Shown one piece after another: positions 1-9,070 of a stretch of DNA of 64,000 nt. The position numbers were made by a program, and so were the translations under genes. Below the pieces are notes generated by a model. It worked only from the letters and a program-made list of their open reading frames with translations. It had not been told where the DNA came from and did not search any database. Location: assembly GCA_024742355.1 (NCBI GenBank), contig JANSYM010000003.1, positions 263,351 to 327,350 of the forward strand. The letters run 5' to 3'. The stretch's first letter is position 1; each line of letters starts with the position of its first letter. The DNA is from Hyphomonadaceae bacterium. Lineage in GTDB: Bacteria; Pseudomonadota; Alphaproteobacteria; Caulobacterales; Hyphomonadaceae.

Positions 1-641
1 TCAATGCGCTGATCACCAAGTCCGCGAATGATGTCGCCGTGGTTGTCGCGGAACGTCTCGGCGGCACTGAACAACGCTTTGCGACCCTGATGACGGCAAA
101 AGCCACCGCAATGGGCATGGAAAGCACGACGTTCAAGAACGCGTCCGGCCTGCCTAATTCGCAACAGCTATCGACCGCTCGCGACATGTCCATCCTGGCC
201 GAGCGCCTGCTCGAAGATCATGCTGATTATTACGGCTATTTCGCCAATACCAAGTTCAGCTGGGGCCGCGCCAATTACAAGAACCACAACAAGCTGATCG
301 GCCGCGTCGTCGGCGTCGATGGTATCAAGACGGGCTATACGCGCGCGTCTGGTTTTAACCTGATGGCGAGCGCCAAGCGCCGCGGGCGCCGGGTCGTGGC
401 GATCATGTTTGGCGGATCGACCGCACGCTCGCGCGACCAGCACGTCTCCGACCTGATCGAGGCGGCGTACAAGAGTTTCGAACAAGGCGACGAAGCCCCG
501 GAATTGCGGATGCGTATGACCTTCAGCGATATCCAGCCGCCGGTAGACCCGGATGGCGCGGCTATGCCGGTCCTGAACGGACGTATTTTTGGCGCGAATG
601 CTGTCGTCGCCGAAGGGGATGAAGGTTCCAAGCAAGACTAG
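1..641 (+). CDS. D-alanyl-D-alanine carboxypeptidase (PBP5/DacA-type), 5' truncated
   Basis: C-terminal part of a serine-type D-Ala-D-Ala carboxypeptidase (peptidase family S11), which trims the terminal D-Ala from peptidoglycan stem peptides in the periplasm. The frame is open from the window edge (codons begin at base 3), so the N-terminus with signal peptide and SxxK serine lies outside. Visible are the SxN motif (SAND, just after the edge) and the KTG motif (GIKTGYT), both in the correct order and spacing for the penicillin-binding fold, followed by the usual ASGFNLM stretch. The tail lacks an obvious amphipathic membrane anchor. It is followed after 9 bases by a second penicillin-recognising-type hydrolase, suggesting a small cell-wall operon. 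Confident on family, not on which DacA paralogue. Confidence 0.9.
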   Translation, partial: NALITKSANDVAVVVAERLGGTEQRFATLMTAKATAMGMESTTFKNASGLPNSQQLSTARDMSILAERLLEDHADYYGYFANTKFSWGRANYKNHNKLIGRVVGVDGIKTGYTRASGFNLMASAKRRGRRVVAIMFGGSTARSRDQHVSDLIEAAYKSFEQGDEAPELRMRMTFSDIQPPVDPDGAAMPVLNGRIFGANAVVAEGDEGSKQD

Positions 642-650
642 GAGGCGATC

Positions 651-1823
651 ATGCTCGCATTTCGTCTCTTCGGAGTATTCGCCGCCGCACTGATGCTGGC
701 GGCGCAGTCTTTTGCCGCCCCGGTGGATCATGATGTGCTGGACGAGCGCCTGACCCGGCTTGCGGCTGACACCGAGATTGTTGGTCTGGCTGTTGCCGTG
801 ATCGAAGATGGCGAAATTACTTTTGCGCGCGGCTATGGCGTCACCAGGTTTGACGGCGAGCCGGTCACTGACCAGACTGTGTTCCGCTGGGCATCCCTGT
901 CAAAAGGCGTCGCCTCGACCGCCGTCGGCAAAATGGTCACCGATGGCCAGCTGGCGTTGTCTGATACGATCAGCAAGTTCAAGACGTCGCTGCGCCTGCC
1001 ACTCGGTGGCGAGAAAGTCGGCACATTGGATGATCTTCTGTCGCATCAGATCGGCATCGTCCCAAATGCTTATGATACGCGCCTCGAAGATGGCGGCGAT
1101 CCCGCGCAGATCCGCAAAGCGCTCGGCAAGCTGAAACGTACCTGCGTCGTTGGCGAATGCCACACCTATCAGAACGTCGCGTTCGACGCGATTGCGGAAG
1201 TCGTGGCTTCGGTCCGCGGCGTTGATTTTGAAGAAGTGGTCCGGCTCGACCTGTTTCAGCCATTGGGTATGCAGGATGCGAGCTATGGTCTCGAAGCCTT
1301 GCGGGGATCTTATTCCTGGGCGGAGCCGCATCGCAAACGCCGCGTCGACCCGAAACCGGTGCGCCGGACCGTGAACCGGTCCTATTACCGCGTGCCGGCG
1401 GCGGGCGGGGTCAATGGCTCGATCCGCGACCTGGCGCAGTTTGCCCGCGCGCAAATGGGCCTGGAACCTGAAATCCTGTCTCCGGATACGCTGGCGGAGC
1501 TGCATACGCCGCGCGTCTATACACGGCGCGAACAGTCCAGCATGAGCCGGCGCTATGGTGGGCACTTGCGAGATGCACGCTATGCACTTGGCTGGCGGGT
1601 CTACAAATATGGCAAACCAGGCTATCGCGTGGTTGGACATCGCGGCGCGGTGGATGGCTACCGGTCGATGATCCTGTTTGATCCGGAGCGCAATGCCGGG
1701 GTCGTCGCGCTGTGGAATTCAAACTCCCGCAAGCCGGTCGGAATACAGTTTGAAGTCATGGACATGGTCTATGGGCTGGACGCCAAGGACTGGCTGCAAC
1801 TGGATGCCGGCACGAGTGATTAA
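651..1823 (+). CDS. Exported beta-lactamase-family (class C-like) serine hydrolase
   Basis: 390-residue protein with a clear signal peptide (about residues 1-22) and the three signatures of the class C beta-lactamase/DD-peptidase fold: SLSK (S82-K85), YQN (173-175) and HRG (330-332, replacing the classical KTG). Such proteins include esterases, D-aminopeptidases and carboxypeptidases; substrate cannot be read from sequence. A strong Shine-Dalgarno (AGGAGG) 5 bases before the ATG, and the short distance to the preceding carboxypeptidase, fix the start and suggest co-transcription. A periplasmic role in peptidoglycan or small-ester hydrolysis is inference; genuine beta-lactamase activity is not implied. 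Confidence 0.85.
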   Translation: MLAFRLFGVFAAALMLAAQSFAAPVDHDVLDERLTRLAADTEIVGLAVAVIEDGEITFARGYGVTRFDGEPVTDQTVFRWASLSKGVASTAVGKMVTDGQLALSDTISKFKTSLRLPLGGEKVGTLDDLLSHQIGIVPNAYDTRLEDGGDPAQIRKALGKLKRTCVVGECHTYQNVAFDAIAEVVASVRGVDFEEVVRLDLFQPLGMQDASYGLEALRGSYSWAEPHRKRRVDPKPVRRTVNRSYYRVPAAGGVNGSIRDLAQFARAQMGLEPEILSPDTLAELHTPRVYTRREQSSMSRRYGGHLRDARYALGWRVYKYGKPGYRVVGHRGAVDGYRSMILFDPERNAGVVALWNSNSRKPVGIQFEVMDMVYGLDAKDWLQLDAGTSD

Positions 1824-1872
1824 GTGTCGGCGCTAAACAGCAGAAAACAATAACAAAATACTACTTAACCAA

Positions 1873-1888
1873 GAATATTTGAATATTC
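1873..1888. repeat. 16-bp palindrome upstream of the GGDEF-EAL gene
   Basis: GAATATT-TG-AATATTC, a 7-bp perfect inverted repeat with a 2-base centre, lies in the AT-rich 107-base gap before the diguanylate cyclase/phosphodiesterase gene. Its position about 45 bases before the start would suit an operator or promoter element; no regulator is identified. The start of the downstream gene has no clear Shine-Dalgarno. Confidence 0.4.
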
Positions 1889-1930
1889 GAGGAGAAGTGG
1901 ATTTTTATCCATACCTGCTAGCGTTCCAGA

Positions 1931-3784
1931 ATGTCTGCTGGCCGCGCACACTTCGAATCGACCAAGCTCGATATGTCTGAGCGTACAAGAATGCACGCCT
2001 TATGGGTCGGAATTCTTGGCCTGTGCTTCGCTGCGTTGATGTTCACCCTGTACTTCGTCAGTGGCAAAGACACCTGGCTGGTCCGCATCGTGATTCCTGC
2101 CTACGCCGTCATTCTCGGTACGATAACGCTCAGCGCCCACCGAAATTTCCGCGTCCGAACCATCTTCTTCAACGGCTGTATGGCCATGTTTGCCTTGTTT
2201 TGGGCGAAGAACTTTGGTGACGGTATGATGGGCACAATGCGGGCATTCGACATCCCCGTGATCCTGCTCGTTCCGCTCTTCTTCATTATGGCGCTGGACT
2301 ATAAACGCCTGCTAATTGTCGCGCCGACACAGTTCATTTGCGTGTTTCTCTATGTCGGCCTGTATGGCAGCCAGAATCTGGCCGTTGAATGGTCCCCACG
2401 AGAACAGTTCGCATTCAATTTTCTCGTCGCGGCCATGTCAGGCTTCTCGATCTGCCTGTTTGCCGCGGTCGCCTATGCCCGTCAAAGAACCGACCAGGCC
2501 TTGTTCACCCTGGTCGCAGAGACAGAGCAGCTGGCCGCGACGGATGCGCTGACCGGGTTGATGAACCGCCGGGCCTTCATGGAAAAATTGCGGTCCTTGT
2601 GGCCGAACCGTTCAGAGATTTGCATCGTGTTCATCGATCTCAACCATTTCAAACCTCTGAACGATCAGTATGGCCACGCGGTCGGCGACGAGGTTCTGTG
2701 CAAGGTGGCGCAGCGCATTGGCGATGTGCCGCATGTCGAGCTAAGCGCGCGCCTGGGCGGTGACGAATTTGCTGTCCTGTTCGACTCTCAAGCCTGTGAA
2801 GAGACGATGGAGGCACACATCGAGACTTTGCACGCGCAAATCACCCAGGACATGCGCTGGGAGTCGGGTGTGATCCCGATTGGCGCGTCGATTGGATACG
2901 CCCATGGCCAGACGGTTGAGCAATCTCTGTCAGGCTTGTTGCGGGCCGCTGACACCGCCATGCGCCGGGCCAAGAGCGCCAACACGCATTGGGCCAAGTT
3001 CAATCCGCTGGTCGACAATGACGCGATCGCCAGCTCGACCCTGGAAATGGAGTTGAAGTCAGCGATCAAGAACGGACAAATCCGCGCCGCCGTGCAGCCA
3101 ATCGCCAATGCGCATTCGCTCGACGTGGTTGCTTATGAATTGCTGACGCGTTGGACCAATAGTGGTTTTGAACGCGATCCGAGCCCGAAGGATTTCATTC
3201 CGATTGCTGAAAAGCTTGGCCTGCTGAATGAAATCCTGTGGGTGACGCTGGATGAAGCACTGGAGCGCCTTGACCTGACCGAGCAGAAGCTCGCCATCAA
3301 TGTCTCGCCGGCGCAGCTCGTCGCTTCGGATTTCCTGGAATCGCTGCTGCGCATTCTGGAACGTCACGAGGTTCGCCCGCACGCCATCACGATCGAGATT
3401 ACCGAAGAAGTCGCGTTCCGGAATGTGGACCGCAATGTTGCGATCCTCCGGCAAGCCCGCGATCTCGGCTTCGCCATCGCGCTGGACGATTTCGGGACCG
3501 GCTATTCCTCGCTGTCCATGCTCGACACGCTGCCGCTCGACAAGCTCAAGATTGATCAGAGCTTCGTCCTCAAGTCGGACAAGAGTACGCAGAGCAAGAG
3601 TATTCTCCTGGCGGCGATCCGCCTCGCCAAACAGCTTGGCCTGGAATCCTGCGTCGAGGGCATTGAGACGGAGCAGGCGGCGCGCCGCATTGCCTTGCTC
3701 GGCGCTGACACCATTCAGGGCTACTGGCTTGGCAAGCCGCGTCTGGTCCAGGACGAACCGCAACAATTGAAACTGGTTTCGTAA
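1931..3784 (+). CDS. Membrane-bound GGDEF-EAL protein (c-di-GMP turnover)
   Basis: 617 residues. About six hydrophobic segments (residues 22-185) form an N-terminal membrane sensor of MASE-like appearance without a family I can name. It is followed by a GGDEF domain (intact GGDEF at 276-280, no RxxD inhibitory site just before it) and an EAL domain. The EAL signature reads YELLTRW (E403), so the catalytic Glu is kept though the motif is ELL; NVSPAQL, EITEE, LDDFGTGYSS, KIDQSFV and EGIET are all present, so phosphodiesterase activity looks possible. A second in-frame ATG at 1973 is an alternative start, since neither has a good ribosome-binding site. Likely bifunctional or with GGDEF regulating EAL; direction of net activity is unknown. 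Confidence 0.9.
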   Translation: MSAGRAHFESTKLDMSERTRMHALWVGILGLCFAALMFTLYFVSGKDTWLVRIVIPAYAVILGTITLSAHRNFRVRTIFFNGCMAMFALFWAKNFGDGMMGTMRAFDIPVILLVPLFFIMALDYKRLLIVAPTQFICVFLYVGLYGSQNLAVEWSPREQFAFNFLVAAMSGFSICLFAAVAYARQRTDQALFTLVAETEQLAATDALTGLMNRRAFMEKLRSLWPNRSEICIVFIDLNHFKPLNDQYGHAVGDEVLCKVAQRIGDVPHVELSARLGGDEFAVLFDSQACEETMEAHIETLHAQITQDMRWESGVIPIGASIGYAHGQTVEQSLSGLLRAADTAMRRAKSANTHWAKFNPLVDNDAIASSTLEMELKSAIKNGQIRAAVQPIANAHSLDVVAYELLTRWTNSGFERDPSPKDFIPIAEKLGLLNEILWVTLDEALERLDLTEQKLAINVSPAQLVASDFLESLLRILERHEVRPHAITIEITEEVAFRNVDRNVAILRQARDLGFAIALDDFGTGYSSLSMLDTLPLDKLKIDQSFVLKSDKSTQSKSILLAAIRLAKQLGLESCVEGIETEQAARRIALLGADTIQGYWLGKPRLVQDEPQQLKLVS

Positions 3785-3799
3785 GCGCGGCCTGAGCGG

Positions 3800-4690
3800 T
3801 CAGCTCTCGTCGTGATGGTGCTCGATCTCATGCTCGAGCTCCGCCTCCAGCTCGACATTCTCTGTTTCAACTTCTTCGACACGCTCTTTCAGCTTGCGAA
3901 TTTCGCGCTCACGTAACTCGTCCGAGAAGGCGCTGGCGAACACACCGGCGGGCAGGGCGACGACGCCAATGCCGGCCAGCGCAATGATCGACGCAAACAC
4001 CTTGCCCAACACCGTCACCGGATAGACATCGCCGTAACCTACCGTGGTCAGCGTCGCCATCGCCCACCAGAGCGCGCGCGGGATGGAGGCAAACTCTTCC
4101 CGCGCATTCGGTCCGACCCCTTCGAGGAAATAGAGTGCGACGGCGGAGACATAGACAAGCGCCAGGGCCATGGCGAGCGTCGTCAGGAGCTGCGTGCCGG
4201 CGCGTTCCACCGTGGCGCCAAGCACATCAAAGGCCGGCACGAATCGCGCCAGCTTCACCAGTCGCGCCAGTCGCAGGACCCGCAGGACAATCAATACATC
4301 ATCGCCAACGCCGGCCGGCGTCAGCAAGATCCAGAGCAGTTCTGGCAGAAACGCAATCAGGTCAGCCATGGCGTAAGGCGTCGCCATATATTTCAGGCGG
4401 CCGCCAATGCCGCGATATCTCGGATCTTCCCCGGCCACCCAGAGGCGCGCCAGATACTCAATCGCAAAGATCGAGACGATCGCCAGGTTCAGATAATTGA
4501 TCCCGGCCCGCCATATCGGGCCGATCGTTTCTTCGGTCTCCAGGGCAAGCGCCAGAAAGCTGAGCAGCACCAGGCCGACGATCAGCATGTTCAATGCGGA
4601 AAGGCCCGCCTTGCCGGTCGCATCCGGTTCAAGTTGGCTATACAGCCTATTGCGCAGGCCGATTCTGGTGACGACGTGTTGCGTGGTCAT
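3800..4690 (-). CDS. Voltage-gated-type potassium channel, 6TM
   Basis: 296-residue inner-membrane ion channel. Hydrophobic segments S1-S6 are visible; the S4-like helix (about 136-150) has Arg/Lys at regular intervals as in voltage sensors, and the pore contains the K+ selectivity filter TVGYGD (216-221). The last about 45 residues are strongly charged, E/L-rich and coiled-coil forming, probably a tetramerisation tail, ending in a His/Asp/Glu cluster (EHHHDES). No RCK/TrkA_N domain is present. The ATG lies 24 bases downstream of the pheT stop on the same strand, so it may be read through from the pheST operon, although it belongs to a different process. Confidence 0.88.
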   Translation of the reverse strand: MTTQHVVTRIGLRNRLYSQLEPDATGKAGLSALNMLIVGLVLLSFLALALETEETIGPIWRAGINYLNLAIVSIFAIEYLARLWVAGEDPRYRGIGGRLKYMATPYAMADLIAFLPELLWILLTPAGVGDDVLIVLRVLRLARLVKLARFVPAFDVLGATVERAGTQLLTTLAMALALVYVSAVALYFLEGVGPNAREEFASIPRALWWAMATLTTVGYGDVYPVTVLGKVFASIIALAGIGVVALPAGVFASAFSDELREREIRKLKERVEEVETENVELEAELEHEIEHHHDES

Positions 4691-4714
4691 TCGAACCTCT
4701 TCCCCTCCAGCAGA

Positions 4715-7108
4715 TTATCCCCGTAGCACACCACCTGTCGATTTGGCGACGGCCGCGATAATTTTCTGTGAGATCGCTTCAATGTCCTGGTCTTTGAGGT
4801 TTTCGCCGCGCGGCTGCAAGGTGACTTCCACCGCAATTGATTTCTGGCCGGGCTCAATGCCCTGGCCCTGATAGACATCGAACACATCGACGCCCGCGAT
4901 CAACGCCTTGTCGGCGCCGGTTGCAGCTTTGATGATCGCACCTGCGGCGACATCGTCCTTCACGACAAAAGCGAAGTCGCGGCGGATTGGTGTCAGATCG
5001 GCCTTGTCCAGCACCGGCTTGGTCTTGGTCGTCTTGGCCTTCATCTGCGGCAAGGCGTTGAGATTAAGCTCGAACGCGAAGATCGGGCCTTCGACATCCA
5101 GCGCTTTCAGGACCCGAGGGTGCAGGGCGCCAAAATGCGCGACCGTGACTTTCGGGCCGAGCTTCAGGCTCGCTGCCTGGCCCGGGTGCCAATGCGGTTG
5201 CCGGGGTTCGCCAATCTGGAAACGGGCAGGGGGCTGCCCCAGCGCTTCGAGTACGGCGTTCAGGTCGGCTTTCGCCGCATAGACATCATAGGCGTCCGCG
5301 CCCTGCCAATGGCGGGTCTTCTGCGGACGCACGAGCGCCGCGACCACGGATCGCTGGTCCTTCGGCCCGTCACCGAGATAGATCGGGCCAGCCTCGAACA
5401 GGCGCAGGCCGCGTTCGCCATGATCCGATCCGCGTTGCACAGCAGAGGCAAGATTGCCGAGAATGCTGGGGCGCATCTGATTGAGCTCGCTGGCCACGGG
5501 GTTGGCGACGGTGAGCACATCTTCGCCGCCCCCGAACAGGGCGGCCTGGGCCTTCGGCATGAAGCTCCAGGTCACCGTCTCCAGAAACCCGCGCGAGGCC
5601 AGGGTACGGCGCGCCGTTCTGATCCGGTCCTGGATCGGCGTCGTGACCACGCGCTTGCCACCTTGTGGTGTCGGCAGAGACAATGTCGGCAGGGCGTCAT
5701 AGCCTTCGAGGCGGGCAATTTCTTCAACAATATCGGCGCTTTGCTCCATATCGAAGCGCCAGCTCGGCACTTTCAGGAGCCAGGTTTCGCCCGTGTCTTC
5801 GATTGCGAAGCCGAGTGCCTTGATCGTCTTCTTCATGTTTGCGGGTTTGACGTCGAGCCCGGTCAAGCGGGCGACATCTCGCTTGAAGAATTCGATCGGC
5901 GTCTCGCGGCGCGGCGCTTCACCCGCGACCTTGATCTTGGACGCGGTGCCGCCGCCATATTCGGTGATCAGGCGCACAGCGAGCTGCACGCCTTCCACGC
6001 AGGATTGCGGGTCGACGCCGCGCTCGAACCGGTAGCGCGCATCCGAGATGATGCCCGTAGTGCGACCGGTGCGCGCCGTGCGCAGTGGATCGAACCAGGC
6101 GCTCTCGATGAATACGTCGGTCGTTTCGTCAGAAACGGCTGTGGTTTCGCCGCCCATCACGCCGCCAAGCCCGATCACGCCGCTCTCGTCGGCGATGACA
6201 CACATGTCCGTCGTCACCGGATAGGTCTTTCCGTCGAGCGCCTCGCAGGCCTCGCCCTTACGCCCAAGCCGGGCGCGCACGGCGCCGGTCAGCTTGCTGG
6301 CATCATAGGCGTGCAGCGGACGGGCGCGGTCGATCGAAATGTAATTGGTGATGTCGACCAGCAGCGATTTCGGCGTGATGCCGACCGCATTCAGGCGCGC
6401 CTGCATCCAGTCTGGCGACGGGCCGTTCTTGACGCCGCGCACCAGGGCGCCAGCAAAGACCGGGCAGGCCTCTGGATTGTCGAGTTCAATATCGATTGGG
6501 CAATCAAACGATCCGCTGACCTTGCGGGCGGGATCGTCGATAAAGCCGCCAGCCCCCGCCGCCGCGAGATCCCGCGCTATGCCTTTGACGCCGAGCCAGT
6601 CTGGCCGGTTCGGTGTGACCTCGAAATCGATCACCGGATCATCCAGGCCCAGTGCGTCAGCAGCGGGCGTGCCCAGCGCGATCGATGCATCGAGATCGGC
6701 AATGCCGTCATGATCCTCGCCGGCATTCAGCTCCTTGGTTGAACACATCATGCCGTGGCTTTCGACGCCGCGAATCTTGCGTGGCTTCTTGTCGAGGCTG
6801 AAATCGAGGCCCGGGATATAGGATCCAAGCGGTGCGTAGATCGCCGTCATTCCGGCCCGCGCGTTCGGGGCGCCGCAGACGATCTGTTTCTCACCATCGA
6901 CCGTATCGACAGTACAGACTCGCAGCTTGTCGGCGTCCGGATGCGGCTGGGCATCCTTCACCTTGCAGATGGTGAAGGCCTTGAGGTCTTCAGCCGGGTT
7001 CTCGACCTCTTCAACCTCAAGGCCAGCCTTCAGCATATAGCCGAGAATATCGTCCAGAGAGGCCGTGGTGGCCAAATAGTCTTTCAACCAGGAGAGTGGG
7101 AATTTCAT
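4715..7108 (-). CDS. pheT: Phenylalanyl-tRNA synthetase beta subunit
   Basis: 797-residue beta chain of the alpha2-beta2 class II PheRS, which attaches Phe to tRNA-Phe and edits mis-charged Tyr. N-terminal [12 protein letters not shown] is the family hallmark; a tRNA-binding EMAP/Csa-type domain (about 40-150), B3/B4 editing region, B5 domain and the C-terminal ferredoxin-like anticodon-binding domain (RRDFAFVVKDDV ... VTLQPRGENL) follow in order. Full length for the bacterial long form. The start codon overlaps the pheS stop (4-base ATGA-type overlap), indicating translational coupling and stoichiometric synthesis. Confidence 0.97.
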   Translation of the reverse strand: MKFPLSWLKDYLATTASLDDILGYMLKAGLEVEEVENPAEDLKAFTICKVKDAQPHPDADKLRVCTVDTVDGEKQIVCGAPNARAGMTAIYAPLGSYIPGLDFSLDKKPRKIRGVESHGMMCSTKELNAGEDHDGIADLDASIALGTPAADALGLDDPVIDFEVTPNRPDWLGVKGIARDLAAAGAGGFIDDPARKVSGSFDCPIDIELDNPEACPVFAGALVRGVKNGPSPDWMQARLNAVGITPKSLLVDITNYISIDRARPLHAYDASKLTGAVRARLGRKGEACEALDGKTYPVTTDMCVIADESGVIGLGGVMGGETTAVSDETTDVFIESAWFDPLRTARTGRTTGIISDARYRFERGVDPQSCVEGVQLAVRLITEYGGGTASKIKVAGEAPRRETPIEFFKRDVARLTGLDVKPANMKKTIKALGFAIEDTGETWLLKVPSWRFDMEQSADIVEEIARLEGYDALPTLSLPTPQGGKRVVTTPIQDRIRTARRTLASRGFLETVTWSFMPKAQAALFGGGEDVLTVANPVASELNQMRPSILGNLASAVQRGSDHGERGLRLFEAGPIYLGDGPKDQRSVVAALVRPQKTRHWQGADAYDVYAAKADLNAVLEALGQPPARFQIGEPRQPHWHPGQAASLKLGPKVTVAHFGALHPRVLKALDVEGPIFAFELNLNALPQMKAKTTKTKPVLDKADLTPIRRDFAFVVKDDVAAGAIIKAATGADKALIAGVDVFDVYQGQGIEPGQKSIAVEVTLQPRGENLKDQDIEAISQKIIAAVAKSTGGVLRG

Positions 7109-8181
7109 TAGCTCAGCCCTCCGCTGACGCTGGGTGTGAGCCAGGGTTTGAATCCGTAATGACGGGTCCAGGCGGCATCGGCTTCAAAATAGGGGCGTAG
7201 GTCCGGCATGCCATATTTCAGCATGGCCAGACGGTCGATGCCCATGCCGAAGGCGAAGCCCTGATATTCGTCAGGATCGATGCCGCAATTGCGCAGCACG
7301 TTCGGGTGGACCATGCCGGAGCCGAGAATCTCCATCCAGCGATCGCCAGCGCCGATCTCAATCGTCTCGCCCTTCTTGGTGTATTTCACGTCCATCTCGG
7401 CGCTTGGCTCGGTGAACGGGAAGAAGTGCGGGCGGAAACGGGCTTCGACCTCGTCGACTTCGAAAAAGGCTTTGACGAAATCGATCAGACAGCCCTTGAG
7501 GTGGCCCATATGGATGCCTTTTTCGATCACCAGGCCTTCGACCTGGTGGAACATCGGCGTGTGTGTCGCGTCCCAGTCATTGCGATAGACCCGGCCCGGC
7601 GCGATGATGCGGATTGGCGGTTTCTGATCGGTCATGGTCCGGATCTGGACCGGTGATGTGTGCGTGCGCAGGACCTTCGGGGCGCCGCCTTGCGGGGCGT
7701 CCATGAAGAACGTGTCATGGGTCTCACGCGCCGGATGGCCTTCCGGGAAGTTCAGGGCGGTGAAATTGTGCCAGTCATCTTCAATGTCCGGGCCTTCGGC
7801 GACGGCGAATCCCATATCGCCGAAAATGGCTGCGACTTCCTCAAACACCTGCATGACCGGGTGTAACGCGCCGACTGGTTCTGGCTTCGGCGTGAGGGTC
7901 ATGTCGAGCGTTTCCGTCGCCAACTGCGCCTCAAGCGCGGCGTCTTCGAGCACGGCTTTGCGAGCTTCGACGGCGTCGGCGACGCGGTTCTTCAGGGCGT
8001 TGAGCTTGGGGCCCATCTCCTGGCGTTCTTCGGGCGACATGCCGCCGAGCGTTTTCATCAGGCCGGAGACTCGGCCTTTCTTGCCCAGTTCGGCGACGCG
8101 CACAGCGTCGAGCGCGGCAAGATCCGCGGCGCCATTGATCGCTGCCAGCGCTTCAGTTTCGATGAGTGATGTGTCGGACAT
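7108..8181 (-). CDS. pheS: Phenylalanyl-tRNA synthetase alpha subunit
   Basis: 357-residue catalytic alpha chain of PheRS. N-terminal coiled-coil tRNA-binding region (about 1-90), then class II core with motif 2 (APGRVYRND), the GxG..M.HPN region ([13 protein letters not shown]) and motif 3 ([22 protein letters not shown]). Operon order rplT-pheS-pheT is the classical one. The 98-base gap before it holds hairpins that look like an attenuator, the last of which ends only 5 bases before the ATG; no ordinary Shine-Dalgarno is visible apart from the G-rich hairpin arm, so initiation itself may be controlled by that fold. Confidence 0.97.
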   Translation of the reverse strand: MSDTSLIETEALAAINGAADLAALDAVRVAELGKKGRVSGLMKTLGGMSPEERQEMGPKLNALKNRVADAVEARKAVLEDAALEAQLATETLDMTLTPKPEPVGALHPVMQVFEEVAAIFGDMGFAVAEGPDIEDDWHNFTALNFPEGHPARETHDTFFMDAPQGGAPKVLRTHTSPVQIRTMTDQKPPIRIIAPGRVYRNDWDATHTPMFHQVEGLVIEKGIHMGHLKGCLIDFVKAFFEVDEVEARFRPHFFPFTEPSAEMDVKYTKKGETIEIGAGDRWMEILGSGMVHPNVLRNCGIDPDEYQGFAFGMGIDRLAMLKYGMPDLRPYFEADAAWTRHYGFKPWLTPSVSGGLS

Positions 8182-8186
8182 GAAAA

Positions 8187-8245
8187 GCCCCGTTGGTCAT
8201 TTTGAAGACAAACGGGGCCGTTCCGACCCCGCTTGAAGCGGTCGG
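8187..8245 (-). promoter_or_regulatory. Possible pheST attenuator (mutually exclusive hairpins)
   Basis: Read on the minus strand between rplT and pheS. Hairpin 1: CCGACC (8245-8240) with GGTCGG (8228-8223). Hairpin 2: GCCCCGTT (8218-8211) with AACGGGGC (8194-8187), extended by three pairs beyond one mismatch, followed by TTTTC and then the pheS ATG: terminator-like. An alternative stem, CCCCG (8231-8227) with CGGGG (8217-8213) in plus-strand terms, would break both. No start codon for a Phe-rich leader peptide was found, although two Phe codons (TTC, TTT) follow the rplT stop. E. coli pheST is known to be controlled by attenuation; the mechanism here is inference. Confidence 0.4.
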
Positions 8246-8279
8246 ATTAGCGGAGAAACGCGAAGGTGTGAACCGGCTT

Positions 8280-8642
8280 TTAGGCCAGGGCTGCCTTGGC
8301 TTTCTCCACCAGGGCGCCAAAAGCGGCAGGTTCTTTGATTGCGAGGTCAGACATAACCTTGCGGTCCATCTCGATACCGGCTTTGCCGAGACCGCCGATG
8401 AAACGGCTATAGGTCATGTCCGCATCATGCTCGCGGACAGCCGCGTTGATGCGCTGGATCCAAAGGCTGCGGAAGCTACGCTTCTTGACCTTGCGGCCGA
8501 CATAAGCGTACTGGCCGGCTTTCCAGACAGCAGCTGTTGCGGTGCGGAACTGTTTCGACCGCGCGCCGCGATAGCCTTTGGCGGCCTTCAGGATTTTCTT
8601 GTGACGTGCCTTTGCCGGCACCTTGTTACGTGAACGGGCCAT
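8280..8642 (-). CDS. rplT: Ribosomal protein L20
   Basis: 120-residue 50S subunit protein, basic throughout, needed for early large-subunit assembly. [19 protein letters not shown], the [13 protein letters not shown] segment and [12 protein letters not shown] are family-diagnostic. Start has AGGAG 6 bases upstream. Lies between rpmI and pheS as in most bacteria. L20 acts as a translational autorepressor in E. coli; no equivalent pseudoknot was worked out here. Confidence 0.97.
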   Translation of the reverse strand: MARSRNKVPAKARHKKILKAAKGYRGARSKQFRTATAAVWKAGQYAYVGRKVKKRSFRSLWIQRINAAVREHDADMTYSRFIGGLGKAGIEMDRKVMSDLAIKEPAAFGALVEKAKAALA

Positions 8643-8701
8643 GGGAGGCTCCTTACTTCAAATTCGGTTCAGATCTGCCCGGTCGGGGCCGGGCACAGCG
8701 A

Positions 8702-8908
8702 TTATTTCAGGCCGTTCGGCAGAAACTTTTTGATGACACGCTGGGTGTCCGCCTTGGCGACAACTTCAGTGCCGCGGTTCTGGCGAATATATTTCCCGTT
8801 ATGGCTGATCAGGCGGTGGCGCTTGCCGGCCACACCATGCTTCAGTTTTCCGGAAGCCGTGATCTTGAACCGCTTTGCAGCGGCCTTCTTGGTCTTCATC
8901 TTCGGCAT
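8702..8908 (-). CDS. rpmI: Ribosomal protein L35
   Basis: 68-residue 50S protein (MPKMKTKKAAAKRFK ... RHRLISHNGKYIRQNRGT), the typical length. The chosen ATG at 8908 has GAGGAG six bases upstream; an earlier in-frame start would add 10 residues not seen in the family. Precedes rplT by 59 bases. In most genomes infC lies directly upstream, but here a 170-residue exported protein gene is interposed. Confidence 0.96.
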   Translation of the reverse strand: MPKMKTKKAAAKRFKITASGKLKHGVAGKRHRLISHNGKYIRQNRGTEVVAKADTQRVIKKFLPNGLK

Positions 8909-9070
8909 TTCGATCTCCTCGAGAGCACTTGGGCTCAAAGTTAGTCATTAAGAGCAACCAGGCATGCCGTTTTCGGCCCGGCCGCTGCGGAAGCGCGGGT
9001 TTAAGCGCAAAAGGGATGGGAAATCAACAGCAAAAGAGAGTCGAATTCACCGCTGCCGATTAAGGCGTAC

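Noticed and set aside
5120-6742. Long plus-strand reading frame (540 codons) opposite pheT
   Set aside because: It lies entirely on the antisense of a clearly conserved gene and its amino-acid composition (Arg/Gly/Ala-rich, no motifs) is typical of GC-rich antisense frames.
8246-8279. Phe leader peptide for pheS
   Set aside because: The stretch after the rplT stop has Phe codons (TTC, TTT) but no ATG, GTG or TTG in that frame, so a leader peptide cannot be supported.
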